Origin: CAIKMD01 sp963702925
GTDB lineage: Bacteria; Pseudomonadota; Alphaproteobacteria; ATCC43930; CGMCC-115725
Length of the DNA: 64,000 nt
Direction: 5' to 3'
Assembly: GCA_963702925.1 (NCBI GenBank)
Contig: OY969771.1
Location: forward strand, 2,852,001-2,916,000
Position 1 is the stretch's first letter, and every line of letters begins with the position of its first letter. The notes beneath the pieces are model-generated. The model was not told where the DNA came from. It made no database searches and worked only from the letters and a program-made list of their open reading frames with translations. The position numbers and the translations under genes were made by a program. Below, in pieces: positions 43,330 through 51,968 of the stretch.

Positions 43330-44130
43330 ATGTTTCAACGCAAGGAAGTGAAGCTCGCCGCCGCAACCGTCAGCTATTTCAGCGCCGGCAGCGGCCGGCC
43401 TTTGCTTTATCTTCACCCGGCGGGCGGGTTTACGCCCTCGAAGCCCTTGGAGGCGTTGGCCGAGCATTGGCAGGTTTTCGCGCCGATCACTCCCGGCTTC
43501 GACGGGACTTCGGCCGAGCCCGGGATCGCCTCGATGCCCCAGCTTGCCGATCTTGCCGCGTCGTTCATCGATAAGGTAATTGGCAAGCCATGCGACGTGC
43601 TCGGCGCGTCCTTCGGCGGGTGGGAAGCGCTGTGGCTTGCGGTGCGGCACGGCGCCAAAGTCGATCACCTCGTGCTCGAAGCGCCGGCCGGCGTTCCGGC
43701 AGGCGGCAAAGGCGGGTTGCCGGCGGACCCCGCCGAGATGCGGCGCAAGCTCTTCGCCTATCCCGATCGCGCGCCGCCGGTGACGAAACCCATGGAGCAG
43801 CTTCAGGGTAATCGCCGCATGCTGGAGCATTACCGCGCCGCTTCCCTGTCGGATCCCGAGCTTCCCGGCAGAATTGCCGAGATCAAGGCGCCGACGCTTA
43901 TTCTCATGGGCACGAAGGACGAGATCATCCCGCGCGAGACCGGCCAATTCTTGAAGGTGCAGATCGCTGGCTCGCATCTGGCTTATATCTATGACGCCGC
44001 CCATGTGATCGATTCCGATCAGCCGGAACGGTTCACGCGCATCGTCGCCTCGTTTCTCGAACGTGGCGAGGCCTATATCGTCAATTGGGGCTCGAGCGCG
44101 GCGTCGGCCATCCCCGGCGGGGTTCGCTAG
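43330..44130 (+). CDS. Alpha/beta hydrolase fold protein
   Basis: 266 residues. The oxyanion segment LLYLHPAGGF lies near residue 26, the nucleophile in GASFGGWEALW near 97, the acid in LMGTKDEIIPRE near 200 and the His in AAHVIDSDQPERF near 225, so the triad is complete. It is the third gene of the UbiD operon. It parallels the hydrolase at 36274, which also accompanies LLM oxygenases, suggesting a recurring functional pairing. Substrate unknown. Confidence 0.87.
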   Translation: MFQRKEVKLAAATVSYFSAGSGRPLLYLHPAGGFTPSKPLEALAEHWQVFAPITPGFDGTSAEPGIASMPQLADLAASFIDKVIGKPCDVLGASFGGWEALWLAVRHGAKVDHLVLEAPAGVPAGGKGGLPADPAEMRRKLFAYPDRAPPVTKPMEQLQGNRRMLEHYRAASLSDPELPGRIAEIKAPTLILMGTKDEIIPRETGQFLKVQIAGSHLAYIYDAAHVIDSDQPERFTRIVASFLERGEAYIVNWGSSAASAIPGGVR

Positions 44131-44273
44131 GCGGCAGCAAGACGCGGTTCTCGACCCGCGACGCCGGTTCGGGTAAGAGCGCGCCGGCGCTGTCGTATTT
44201 CCGTAACGATTCCGTGGCATCGACACGCGACGCTTGGCTGGGATAGCGAACGAGACGGGAAGGCGTGTTGACG

Positions 44274-45608
44274 ATGCGGGGGGTGGCGCTCGGCGCAAAG
44301 GCCGCGGGGGCGGTTTTGGTTTGGCTGGCGATCGCGGTTGCCGCACAGGCCGATGAAGCAGGCGATTCGCTTTTCGGCCTCTCGCCTGAGGATTGGAGCC
44401 TTCACGCCCAGACGACCTTCATCGAACAAGGCAATCTGCGCTTTCATTCGCCCTATCGCGGGCCCAACAGCCTCGATCCGGCGCCGCGCGGCCGCGAATC
44501 CTGGACCGGCACCTTGTTTCTCGGACGGCGCCTGCCCTGGCAAGGCGGCGAGCTTTACTTCGATCCGGAGTTCAATCAGGGCTTCGGTCTGAGCCGCACC
44601 GAAGGCGTCGCCGGCTTTCCCAATGGCGAGGCGCAAAAGGGCGGCTTCGACAACCCGAAGCTCAACGTGGCGCGGCTCTATGTCCGGCAAACATTCGGCT
44701 TTGGCGGCGATCAGGAGTCGATCGCAAACGGTCTCAATCAGCTCGCCGCCAAAGCGGACATCTCGCGGCTGACGGTCAGCGCCGGCAAGCTCTCGCCGAC
44801 CGATTTCCTCGACACCAATGACTATGCCGGCGATCCGCGCAACGACTTCCTCAACGGCAGCCTATGGGCCGCGGGCGCGTGGGATTATCCGGCCGATTCC
44901 AAAGCCTATAGCGACGGCGCGGTCGCGGAATGGAATTGGGCGCATGGCACGTTGCGTTGGGGCGATTTTCTCGAGCCCAAGATCGCCAATCAGCGCGATC
45001 TCGATCCGCGCTTCTGGCACAGCTTTGGCACCGCGCTCGAGCTCGAGACGCGTTATGCCTTGGGCGCGCGCGCGGGCACCTTCAAAACCCTGGTCTTCGC
45101 CAATCGCGCGCCCATGGGCAGCAACGATCAAGCGGCATCCTTGGGTGGCAACATCCTCGCGACCAGGCGCATGCGCTGGAAGCCGGGCTTCGTCCTCAAC
45201 CTGCAGCAGGAGATCACCAGCGACCTCGCCCTGTTCGGGCGCTTCAGCATGAGCAACGGTCACACCGAAAGTTGGGCTTTCGAGGACATCGACCGCAGCA
45301 CTTCGGGGGGCTTGAGTCTCAAAGGCGCCGCGTGGAGCCGCGCGGATGACACGGTAGGGCTGGGCCTGGCGCAGAATGAGCTGACCGAACAGCATCGCAA
45401 TTATTTTGCTGCCGGCGGCACCGGCATCCTGGTCGGCGACGGCAAGCTCTCCTATGCGCCCGAGCGGATCGTCGAAACCTATTACCGCGCGCAGATCGCC
45501 GCGCCGCTATCCGTGTCGCTCGATTATCAGTTCGTGCTCGATCCCGCCTACAACAAGGCGCGCGGGCCGGTTTCGATCTTCGGCGCGCGCATCCATCTCG
45601 AATATTGA
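44274..45608 (+). CDS. OprB-type carbohydrate-selective porin family outer membrane protein
   Basis: 444 residues. A signal peptide (MRGVALGAKAAGAVLVWLAI to about AQA, residue 25) precedes WSLHAQTTFIEQGN, a typical start of OprB/carbohydrate porin barrels, with repeated amphipathic strands and a C-terminal residue pattern ending in HLEY, the aromatic terminus recognised by the outer membrane assembly machinery. An in-frame GTG at 44265 is an alternative start; GGGAAGG lies 10 bases before the ATG. It probably lets the substrate of the preceding operon through the outer membrane, although it is 143 bases downstream and could be separately transcribed. Confidence 0.8.
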   Translation: MRGVALGAKAAGAVLVWLAIAVAAQADEAGDSLFGLSPEDWSLHAQTTFIEQGNLRFHSPYRGPNSLDPAPRGRESWTGTLFLGRRLPWQGGELYFDPEFNQGFGLSRTEGVAGFPNGEAQKGGFDNPKLNVARLYVRQTFGFGGDQESIANGLNQLAAKADISRLTVSAGKLSPTDFLDTNDYAGDPRNDFLNGSLWAAGAWDYPADSKAYSDGAVAEWNWAHGTLRWGDFLEPKIANQRDLDPRFWHSFGTALELETRYALGARAGTFKTLVFANRAPMGSNDQAASLGGNILATRRMRWKPGFVLNLQQEITSDLALFGRFSMSNGHTESWAFEDIDRSTSGGLSLKGAAWSRADDTVGLGLAQNELTEQHRNYFAAGGTGILVGDGKLSYAPERIVETYYRAQIAAPLSVSLDYQFVLDPAYNKARGPVSIFGARIHLEY

Positions 45609-45621
45609 CGGCTCGGCAAGA

Positions 45622-46122
45622 TCAAATCGCGCGGTAGCCGAAGCGGCGGACCTTGTCGAGATTCGTGCCCTCGATGCGCAACAGCTTGGTCGGCGCGTCG
45701 CGTCGCGGCGAATGCAGATCGCCTTCATTGTAGAGATGCGCCATGCCCGGCTGCAGCGCATAAGAGCGCACGAAGCGCACCTTGCCGAGCTTGCCTTCGC
45801 CGGCGGGCTCGACCAGCGCCCAATCGCTCATCACGGTTTCGCCTTCCGCCTGGCCGTAGATCGCCCAGCTTGAGCCGTGATCATGGGGTTGGCTTTCGCG
45901 CGCGTCGCGATAGACATGCGCGCAGATGCAGAAGCCCAAATCCGGATCCTCATAGAGGATGTCGCGCTGGCTGACGCCCGCGCCGAAATGCTCGGCGACG
46001 AAGGCGCGGTCCTTGCACGCTTCCTCGACCAGTGCGCAAAGCTGCTTGCGGCCTTTGATCCCGGGATCGGCGGCCAGCACGCGATGGCATTCCGCGGCGA
46101 ATTGATCGAGCGTCATGGTCAT
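45622..46122 (-). CDS. Cupin-fold metal-dependent protein (COG5553-like)
   Basis: 166 residues from the first of two close ATGs (46122, 46116). The double-stranded beta-helix metal site is indicated by QPHDHGSSWAIYGQAEGET near residues 75-92 (two His and a Glu) and a third His in GDLHSPRRD near 140. Cysteine-dioxygenase-type thiol oxidisers share the HDHGS pattern, but other residues differ, so the reaction is open. The gene follows a conserved hypothetical gene by 17 bases on the same strand. The pair probably works together. Confidence 0.72.
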   Translation of the reverse strand: MTMTLDQFAAECHRVLAADPGIKGRKQLCALVEEACKDRAFVAEHFGAGVSQRDILYEDPDLGFCICAHVYRDARESQPHDHGSSWAIYGQAEGETVMSDWALVEPAGEGKLGKVRFVRSYALQPGMAHLYNEGDLHSPRRDAPTKLLRIEGTNLDKVRRFGYRAI

Positions 46123-46139
46123 GATGGCGGTCTCCGGCC

Positions 46140-46565
46140 TCAATTGCGGTGATAGGGGTAGCAGCGCTCGCGCGGCAGCGCGATGCCGAAATGGTCGCCG
46201 AGCGCCTTGATCGCTTCGCCGTCGGCGGGATAGGGATCGGCATTGCCCGGCCCGACGATGATGATGCGGAAGGACGGATCGTCCTTGCCGCCAGGCGGCA
46301 GCATCGCCGTGACATGGGCCTTGCCGTCGTCGTCGCGAAGGGTAAGAAAAAGCGGCATTTCGCGCTGAATATGCGCGTTCAAACCGATTTCCTGCTCGAA
46401 AAAAGTTTTCGAAACCGGCTGATAAGTTTGCGCGGCTTTTTCGCGCTCGAGGCAGAAATGCTTTTCGACGGCGTGGCGCATCAGCGCGGATTCGCCCGCG
46501 GCTTCGAGCTCGGTTTCGAGCCGAAACCAGGTCTTGCCATCGGGTGCGTCGACAACATAACGCAT
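46140..46565 (-). CDS. Conserved hypothetical protein, partner of the cupin gene
   Basis: 141 residues. The start has GGAGG eleven bases upstream. The sequence begins MRYVVDAPDGKTWFRLETE, is soluble, mixed alpha/beta and without signal peptide, and contains AVEKHFCLEREKAAQTY near residue 35 and a C-terminal DHFGIALPRERCYPYHRN. I recognise no domain. Two Cys and several His residues could bind metal. It precedes the cupin gene in a two-gene unit. Confidence 0.65.
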   Translation of the reverse strand: MRYVVDAPDGKTWFRLETELEAAGESALMRHAVEKHFCLEREKAAQTYQPVSKTFFEQEIGLNAHIQREMPLFLTLRDDDGKAHVTAMLPPGGKDDPSFRIIIVGPGNADPYPADGEAIKALGDHFGIALPRERCYPYHRN

Positions 46566-46697
46566 GTGTCGTGATCCCTCCGTGGTCGGTTCGGGACGGA
46601 ACGATTTTACCCCGGACCGCCTTGCCATGGGAAGCAGCGGCGTGTTGACCGGCGCTGCCCCCTCATTCTATAGCGGCCTTCGGCCGAGCCGAATGAA

Positions 46698-47459
46698 ATG
46701 AGTGTAATCTCCCCGCCGAACCGGAACTTCGCCGCGCCCGACACGGACGTGCTGGTGGTGCACAGCTCCGACGTTCATGTCAGCGAAGGCTTCACCGAGC
46801 CCATTCATGACGGCGACGGCACCGCCGGCCTGCGCGTTGTCCTGGCGGCGGCGCGGGCGCTTCAGGCGCAAGTCACGATTCTGGCCGGCGACACTTTCGA
46901 GCATAACCGGCTCTCGCCCGCTTTGCTCGACCGCGTGGTGCGGCTGCTGGCCGAAGCGCCGAGCGAGATCGTGATCCTGCCCGGCAATCACGACCCGGCA
47001 ATTCCGGATTCGGTATTTCATCGCAGCGGCCTCGCGGACCTTCCCAATGTTCACGTCTTGGGGATCACGCATGACCAGGCCGTGCTCTTCCCCGCGCTCG
47101 GCCTTCAGATATGGGGCAACGCGCATCGCGACTATGGCGATATGGACCCGCTGATGAGCGCCGTGCCGCGCCGCAGCTTCTGGCAGATCGCCCTGGCGCA
47201 TGGGCATTACGAGCCCAGCCCCAACCGCGCGACCAATCTGCGCCCGTCCTGGCTGATCGGCGCCGACGAGATCGAAGCGACCCAGGCCGACTATGTGGCG
47301 CTCGGCCATTGGAATCGCCACGCCCGGGTGGGGAATGGCTCGGTCGCCGCTTATTATTCCGGTTCGCCCGATCATGCCGGCACCGTCAATCTGGTTCGCC
47401 TCTCGGCCAAAAGCGGAGTCTCGGTCACGCGCGAAGCGGTCGACTGGCGCACGCGCTAG
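46698..47459 (+). CDS. Metallophosphoesterase (calcineurin-like)
   Basis: 253 residues with every metal-site motif of the calcineurin-like superfamily in order: VHSSDVHV near residue 22, LAGDTFEHN near 62, LPGNHDPA near 95, ALAHGHYE near 165 and ALGHWNRH near 205. Such proteins cleave phosphomono- or diesters, including cyclic nucleotides and nucleic acids. No signal peptide is present. The gene is single on the plus strand and ends four bases into the convergent neighbour. Closest functional class (SbcD-like nuclease or general phosphatase) is unresolved. Confidence 0.85.
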   Translation: MSVISPPNRNFAAPDTDVLVVHSSDVHVSEGFTEPIHDGDGTAGLRVVLAAARALQAQVTILAGDTFEHNRLSPALLDRVVRLLAEAPSEIVILPGNHDPAIPDSVFHRSGLADLPNVHVLGITHDQAVLFPALGLQIWGNAHRDYGDMDPLMSAVPRRSFWQIALAHGHYEPSPNRATNLRPSWLIGADEIEATQADYVALGHWNRHARVGNGSVAAYYSGSPDHAGTVNLVRLSAKSGVSVTREAVDWRTR

Positions 47460-48436
47460 ATCCGAAAGCCGCCGCGCTTGCGGCCTTCCGACACATCGAT
47501 GAAAAGCTCGTCGAGCGGCATCAGCCGCTGCGTCAATCCTTGCTCGTGCGAATAGCGCGCCAGGGTTTCGAGCGTCACGCGATTGCGCGCGGTCAGCCCG
47601 TTTTCCCACGGGTCGGGGCCGAGTATCTCCTGCTGCTCTTCCCAAGCCTCGCGATACCAGGCCAGCGGCGTGATGCGTGGATTTTCCATGCGCTTCATCG
47701 CGATCGCCTTTGATTGCTCGAAGGCGCGATAGAGGTTGACCGAAACCCAGGGATGTTTTTCGACGATGTCCTCGCGGATCGCAACGACATGCATGATCGG
47801 GAAAATCCCGGTCTTGCGGAAATAGGCCTGCTCCTCGGCCTTGTGGTCGGGGAAAAGCCGCGCCACGCGCGGATCCTTTTTGATCAGCGGCTCGATCAGA
47901 TCGGAATGCAGCACCGCGTCGAGCTCGCCTGCGACCAGCATCGCCTCGACCGATTTGGTATGCGGCAGGCGCGTGAGCTTCAGCCCCGGCGGCGGCGTGA
48001 ACTCGACATCCTCGTCGAGCTCGGCGAACCATTCGATCGAGCGGTGCGGCACGCCATATTCGCTCTCGAGTATGCCGCGCATCCAATGCACCGCGGTCAC
48101 TTGGAAGGATTTGACCCCGATCTTGCGGCCGACGAGATCGGCGGGTTTCGTGATGCCTTTGCCGGTATTGATGAAGATGAAGCCGTGGCGGAAACGGCGA
48201 TGGGGAAAAACCGGCAAGGCACGAAACGGCAAGCCGCGATCGCGCGCGACGATATAGGACGAGCACGAACATTCGGCGACGTCGAATTCGCGGCCGCGCA
48301 GAAAGCGCCAATGCCGGGTCGAGGAATCCATCTCGGTCAGCACGGTGAGGTCGATGCCGTCCGGCCGCACCGTCCCTTCCTTCAAGGCGCGATGGATCTC
48401 ATAATCGCCGCAAGCGAGGGTTAGCTCGATCCGCAT
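47456..48436 (-). CDS. Periplasmic-binding-fold protein, 4,5-dihydroxyphthalate decarboxylase-like
   Basis: 326 residues from an ATG with GGAAGGATC upstream. It reads MRIELTLACGDYEIHRALKEG, then GIDLTVLTEM, DVAECSCSSYIVARDRG near 65-80 and KPADLVGRKIGVKSFQVTAVHW near 110. This type II binding-protein fold without signal peptide is what is annotated as 4,5-dihydroxyphthalate decarboxylase or NMT1/THI5-like. The phthalate-pathway enzyme would fit two phthalate-dioxygenase-like oxygenases in this window. A cytoplasmic decarboxylase is favoured over a transport protein because no export signal is seen, but the call is uncertain. A lyase gene precedes it by 20 bases. Confidence 0.72.
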   Translation of the reverse strand: MRIELTLACGDYEIHRALKEGTVRPDGIDLTVLTEMDSSTRHWRFLRGREFDVAECSCSSYIVARDRGLPFRALPVFPHRRFRHGFIFINTGKGITKPADLVGRKIGVKSFQVTAVHWMRGILESEYGVPHRSIEWFAELDEDVEFTPPPGLKLTRLPHTKSVEAMLVAGELDAVLHSDLIEPLIKKDPRVARLFPDHKAEEQAYFRKTGIFPIMHVVAIREDIVEKHPWVSVNLYRAFEQSKAIAMKRMENPRITPLAWYREAWEEQQEILGPDPWENGLTARNRVTLETLARYSHEQGLTQRLMPLDELFIDVSEGRKRGGFRI

Positions 48437-48456
48437 CTTTATTGCGATCCTTCCGG

Positions 48457-49803
48457 TCACGAAAAGGCGTCGAGGACGCGATCGATCATCGCGCCGGCGA
48501 CGCCCAGGTAATTGGCGGGATCGATCAGCTTCGCCAGCGCCGTGCGATCGAGATGTGGCGAGATTTCCGCGTCGGCCGCCAGCAGGTCGAGGAACGATGC
48601 GCCGGTGGTGATCGCCTTGCGGCAAATATCGTAGACCAGATCATGCGCGCGCTGGCGCCCGAGATAAGGCCCGAGCCCCATCATCACCGCCTCGGACACG
48701 ATCATGCCGCGCGTCAAATCCAGGTTCGCGCGCATCCGTACGGGATCGACTTCGAGCCCTTCCAAGAGAAACCGCGCTTGGTTGAGCGCGCCCGCGGCTA
48801 GCAGGAAAATCTCGGGGACGGCAATCCACTCGATCTCCCAGGGGCCAGTGGAGCGCTCGTGATCCTCGACCATCGCGTCGAGCAAGGCGGCCACGTTTTG
48901 GCGCACCATCGAGGTGCAGGCGATGATGTAGTTGCACGAGATCGGGTTGCGCTTTTGCGGCATGGTGCTGGACGAGCCGCGCCCTTCGGCGAAAGGCTCG
49001 AACACTTCCTCGACCTCGGTCTGCATCATCAGCTTCACGTCGGTCGCGATCTTGCCCAAGGTGCCGGTGACCAGGCCGAGGAAACAGCCGGTTTCGGCGA
49101 TGCTGTCGCGCATGGTGTGCCAGGCAATGGCGGGCTGGCCCAAACCCAGCTCCTTCATCAGCTCGGTTTGAACCGCAAGCCCGTCCTTGCCGAGTGACGC
49201 CAGGGTACCGGCGGCGCCGCCGAACTCGCCCACCAGCACGCGCGGGCGTAATTCTTTCAATCGCGCGCGGTGGCGCTCGATGCCCGCCAGCAAAGTCGCC
49301 GCCTTGAAGCCGAAGGTGATCGGCACCGCTTGTTGCAGATTGCTGCGCCCCGCCATCGGCGTGTCGCGATAACGCCGCGCGAGGCCCGCCAGCGCCTTGG
49401 CGATCGCGGCGAGATCGCCTTCGACCAGTTCGAGCGCCGCGCGGATCTGCAGCACGGTTGCGGTGTCGGTGATGTCTTGGGTGGTGGCGCCCCAATGGCA
49501 CCATTCGCCCAGCCCGTCTTTGCATTTCTTCACGAGCTGCTGCACCACCGGCAGCACCGGATAGCCGATGCGCTCGGTCTGCTGTTTCAACAGCGCGAAA
49601 TCATAGCTCTCGGCCTGGCAATGGCGTTGGATTTCGGCGGCGGCTTCCTTGGGAATGATGCCGAGCCGTGCTTGCGCGCGCGCCAGCGCCGCTTCGATGT
49701 CGAGATAGCATTGCACGCGGCTCTCGTCGGAAAAGACCAGGCGCATGGCTGCGGTGCTGAAGATGTCGCGGAAGATCGCTGAATCGAGCGCGGTGGCGGC
49801 CAT
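48457..49803 (-). CDS. Adenylosuccinate lyase/3-carboxy-cis,cis-muconate cycloisomerase family protein
   Basis: 448 residues, aspartase/fumarase superfamily. The signature loop GSSSTMPQKRNP lies near residue 275; TTQDITDTATVLQ near 108 and MAGRSNLQQAVPITFGFK near 150 hold other active-site residues. Family members eliminate fumarate from adenylosuccinate or argininosuccinate, or lactonise carboxymuconate in the protocatechuate pathway. The overall shape and the catabolic context favour a carboxymuconate cycloisomerase-like or other beta-elimination role over purine synthesis. It is co-directional with the decarboxylase-like gene and the TctA/TctB gene upstream. Confidence 0.85.
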   Translation of the reverse strand: MAATALDSAIFRDIFSTAAMRLVFSDESRVQCYLDIEAALARAQARLGIIPKEAAAEIQRHCQAESYDFALLKQQTERIGYPVLPVVQQLVKKCKDGLGEWCHWGATTQDITDTATVLQIRAALELVEGDLAAIAKALAGLARRYRDTPMAGRSNLQQAVPITFGFKAATLLAGIERHRARLKELRPRVLVGEFGGAAGTLASLGKDGLAVQTELMKELGLGQPAIAWHTMRDSIAETGCFLGLVTGTLGKIATDVKLMMQTEVEEVFEPFAEGRGSSSTMPQKRNPISCNYIIACTSMVRQNVAALLDAMVEDHERSTGPWEIEWIAVPEIFLLAAGALNQARFLLEGLEVDPVRMRANLDLTRGMIVSEAVMMGLGPYLGRQRAHDLVYDICRKAITTGASFLDLLAADAEISPHLDRTALAKLIDPANYLGVAGAMIDRVLDAFS

Positions 49804-49833
49804 GGCGTTTCCTATTCGCGGATTCTGTTGCGC

Positions 49834-51861
49834 TTAGACGAGACCGGTCATGTCGCGCAAGCTCGGGATCAAATTGCCGATCAGGGATTGCGGCCAGGGC
49901 AGCGCGAAGACCCGGTCGAAAAGCAGATAGATGACGATGGTGGCTAATCCCGAGGCGACCAAGGCGCCCGGCCAGCGCTCGGCGAATTCCACACGCATCA
50001 GCAGGAACACAAGCAACGCCAACGCTGGCAACAGCCCGACCCCGGCGCCGAGCACGAGAAAGCCGATGATCCAGCCGAAAACGCGCAAAGCGCGCCACAG
50101 GATCGCGGACGATTGCGGCGGCGTGGGCGCCGTGCTTCCGGGCAGAGACGGCGCTTCGGCCGGGCCGGTCAGCACCAGCTTCTTGTCGCCGAACAATTCG
50201 GTGGCAAGGTTGAGCACGGCAAAGAACAACGCGGCCACGGATGAAGCGGTCGGCACCAGCCGTGCGGCCGGCGGCCAGTCGCGCGAAAACCACATGCCGA
50301 TGACGACCGCGGCGATCAACGCCACGCTGAAAGCCGCCTGGCTGCCGAAGCGCACGGCGCCGAATTGGAAACGGCGGAAGGTCGCGACCGTGCCGGCGAG
50401 ATGCGTTTTCATCGGCGGCAGCACGACCCACAACGCGCCGGCAAAGACCAGCATCACCACCGGGCGCAACGCCCAGGCCGCACCATAGATCTGGGTCGAG
50501 ATGAAGAAATAGCGCTCGAAAATGCCGCCCAGCACGAAGCCCAAAATCAAGGGTGGGCGCGGCCAGCCGAGATGCTTCATCACCCAGCCGAGCGCGCCGA
50601 ACAGCACCAGCGAATAAAGATCGCCCCAGCTTTGCGAGCCTTCGAAGGCGCCGATGAAGATCACCATCAGCACCAGCGGCACGAGAATGCCGGCGCGCAC
50701 CATCGCAAGCCGCGCGAACAGCCCGCTGGCCGCGATGCAGATCACCGCGCCGATCACATGCGACAAGGTCAGCGTCCAGATGATCGAATAGGTGACGTCC
50801 AAGTGCTTGGTCAGCATCTCGGGTCCCGGCACCAGCCCGTGCATCAGGAAGGCGCTCAACAACAGCGCCATCGACGCGCCCGCCGGCACGCCAAAGGCAA
50901 TCGTCGGCACCAGATGCCCGCCTTCCTTGGCGTTGTCCGAGCTGATCGCCGCGATCACGCCGCGTATGTCGCCGCGCCCGAAATTCTCGGTATTCTTCTC
51001 GGTGCGCACCGCATGGCCATAGGCGATCCAGTCGATCACCGCCGCGCCCAATCCCGGCACCGCGCCGAGAAACGCGCCCAAGGTCGAGCAGCGCAAAATC
51101 AGCCACCAATTCTCCAAGGCGTCGCGCCAGCCTTGCCATTGGCCTTTCAGGTCGATCGCGGCGCGGTTTTCGTTTTGTGCGATGGTGGTACGCGCGGCCG
51201 CCATGTCTACGAGCTCGGGGATCGCGAAAATCCCCAAGGTGAACGGCACCAGCGGCAGCTTGTCCCAGAGATAAAGCGTGCCGAAGGTCCAACGCAAAGT
51301 CCCGGTCTGCGCGTCGCCGCCGATCATCGCCAGCATCAGGCCGAGGCCGGCGGCGGTCAGGCCTTTCAACGGCGCCTTGCCGCTGAGGACGGCCACCATC
51401 GACAAGCCGAAAATGCAGAAGGACAACAACTCGGGCGAGGCGAGATACAGCACCATCGGCCGCAGCACCGGAATCGCCAAGGCCAACAGCACCGCGCCGA
51501 AAATCCCGCCGATCAGCGAGGCGCCATATCCGGCCCCGAAAGCGCGCGCCGCCTGGCCCATCTTCGCCAGCGGATGGCCGTCCAACACCGTGGCCGCCGC
51601 GCCGACCGTGCCGGGCACGCCGAAGAGCACAGCAGGAATGAGGTCCGAGATCGTCGTCACCGACGCCATGCCCAAAAGCAACGCGAAGGCCGAAAACGCG
51701 TCGAGGTGATAGGTGAAGGGTATGAGGATCGCGAGGCCGACCACGCCGCCGAGGCCGGGAATGACGCCCAAAGACAGGCCCAGCACCACGCCCGCTGTCA
51801 TGATCAGCAGGCGGGTCGGCTCCAAAATGAGCATCAGCGCGTGGAATCCCGCCTCGAACAT
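49834..51861 (-). CDS. Tripartite tricarboxylate transporter permease, TctA with TctB-like C-terminal domain
   Basis: 675 residues; the ATG is preceded by GGGAGGAAG. Residues 1-490 form a TctA permease with about twelve transmembrane helices (GVIPGLGGVVGLAILIP, LFGVPGTVGAAATVLDGHPLAK, LGAVPGLGAAVIDWIAYG, and VPTIAFGVPAGASMALLL). The remaining 180 residues carry four more hydrophobic segments (near 510, 545, 600 and 635) and resemble the small TctB subunit, so the two membrane subunits appear to be fused. These systems import carboxylates using a periplasmic TctC protein; no tctC gene is found in the window. The fusion assignment is inference from hydrophobic pattern and length. Confidence 0.82.
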   Translation of the reverse strand: MFEAGFHALMLILEPTRLLIMTAGVVLGLSLGVIPGLGGVVGLAILIPFTYHLDAFSAFALLLGMASVTTISDLIPAVLFGVPGTVGAAATVLDGHPLAKMGQAARAFGAGYGASLIGGIFGAVLLALAIPVLRPMVLYLASPELLSFCIFGLSMVAVLSGKAPLKGLTAAGLGLMLAMIGGDAQTGTLRWTFGTLYLWDKLPLVPFTLGIFAIPELVDMAAARTTIAQNENRAAIDLKGQWQGWRDALENWWLILRCSTLGAFLGAVPGLGAAVIDWIAYGHAVRTEKNTENFGRGDIRGVIAAISSDNAKEGGHLVPTIAFGVPAGASMALLLSAFLMHGLVPGPEMLTKHLDVTYSIIWTLTLSHVIGAVICIAASGLFARLAMVRAGILVPLVLMVIFIGAFEGSQSWGDLYSLVLFGALGWVMKHLGWPRPPLILGFVLGGIFERYFFISTQIYGAAWALRPVVMLVFAGALWVVLPPMKTHLAGTVATFRRFQFGAVRFGSQAAFSVALIAAVVIGMWFSRDWPPAARLVPTASSVAALFFAVLNLATELFGDKKLVLTGPAEAPSLPGSTAPTPPQSSAILWRALRVFGWIIGFLVLGAGVGLLPALALLVFLLMRVEFAERWPGALVASGLATIVIYLLFDRVFALPWPQSLIGNLIPSLRDMTGLV

Positions 51862-51968
51862 GGCTTGCCGCCTTCTTCCTCCCTGGAACGCTAATAAGCC
51901 TCCGATTTCCGCCCCGGTCAACGCGGCGGCGGCGGCGCGAAAGCTGCTTTGCCCGAAAGCCCACCGAA

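Noticed and set aside
50365..51894. Plus-strand open frame of 509 codons opposite the TctA/TctB gene
   Set aside because: Antisense to a clear multi-helix membrane protein; its translation is highly charged and domainless.
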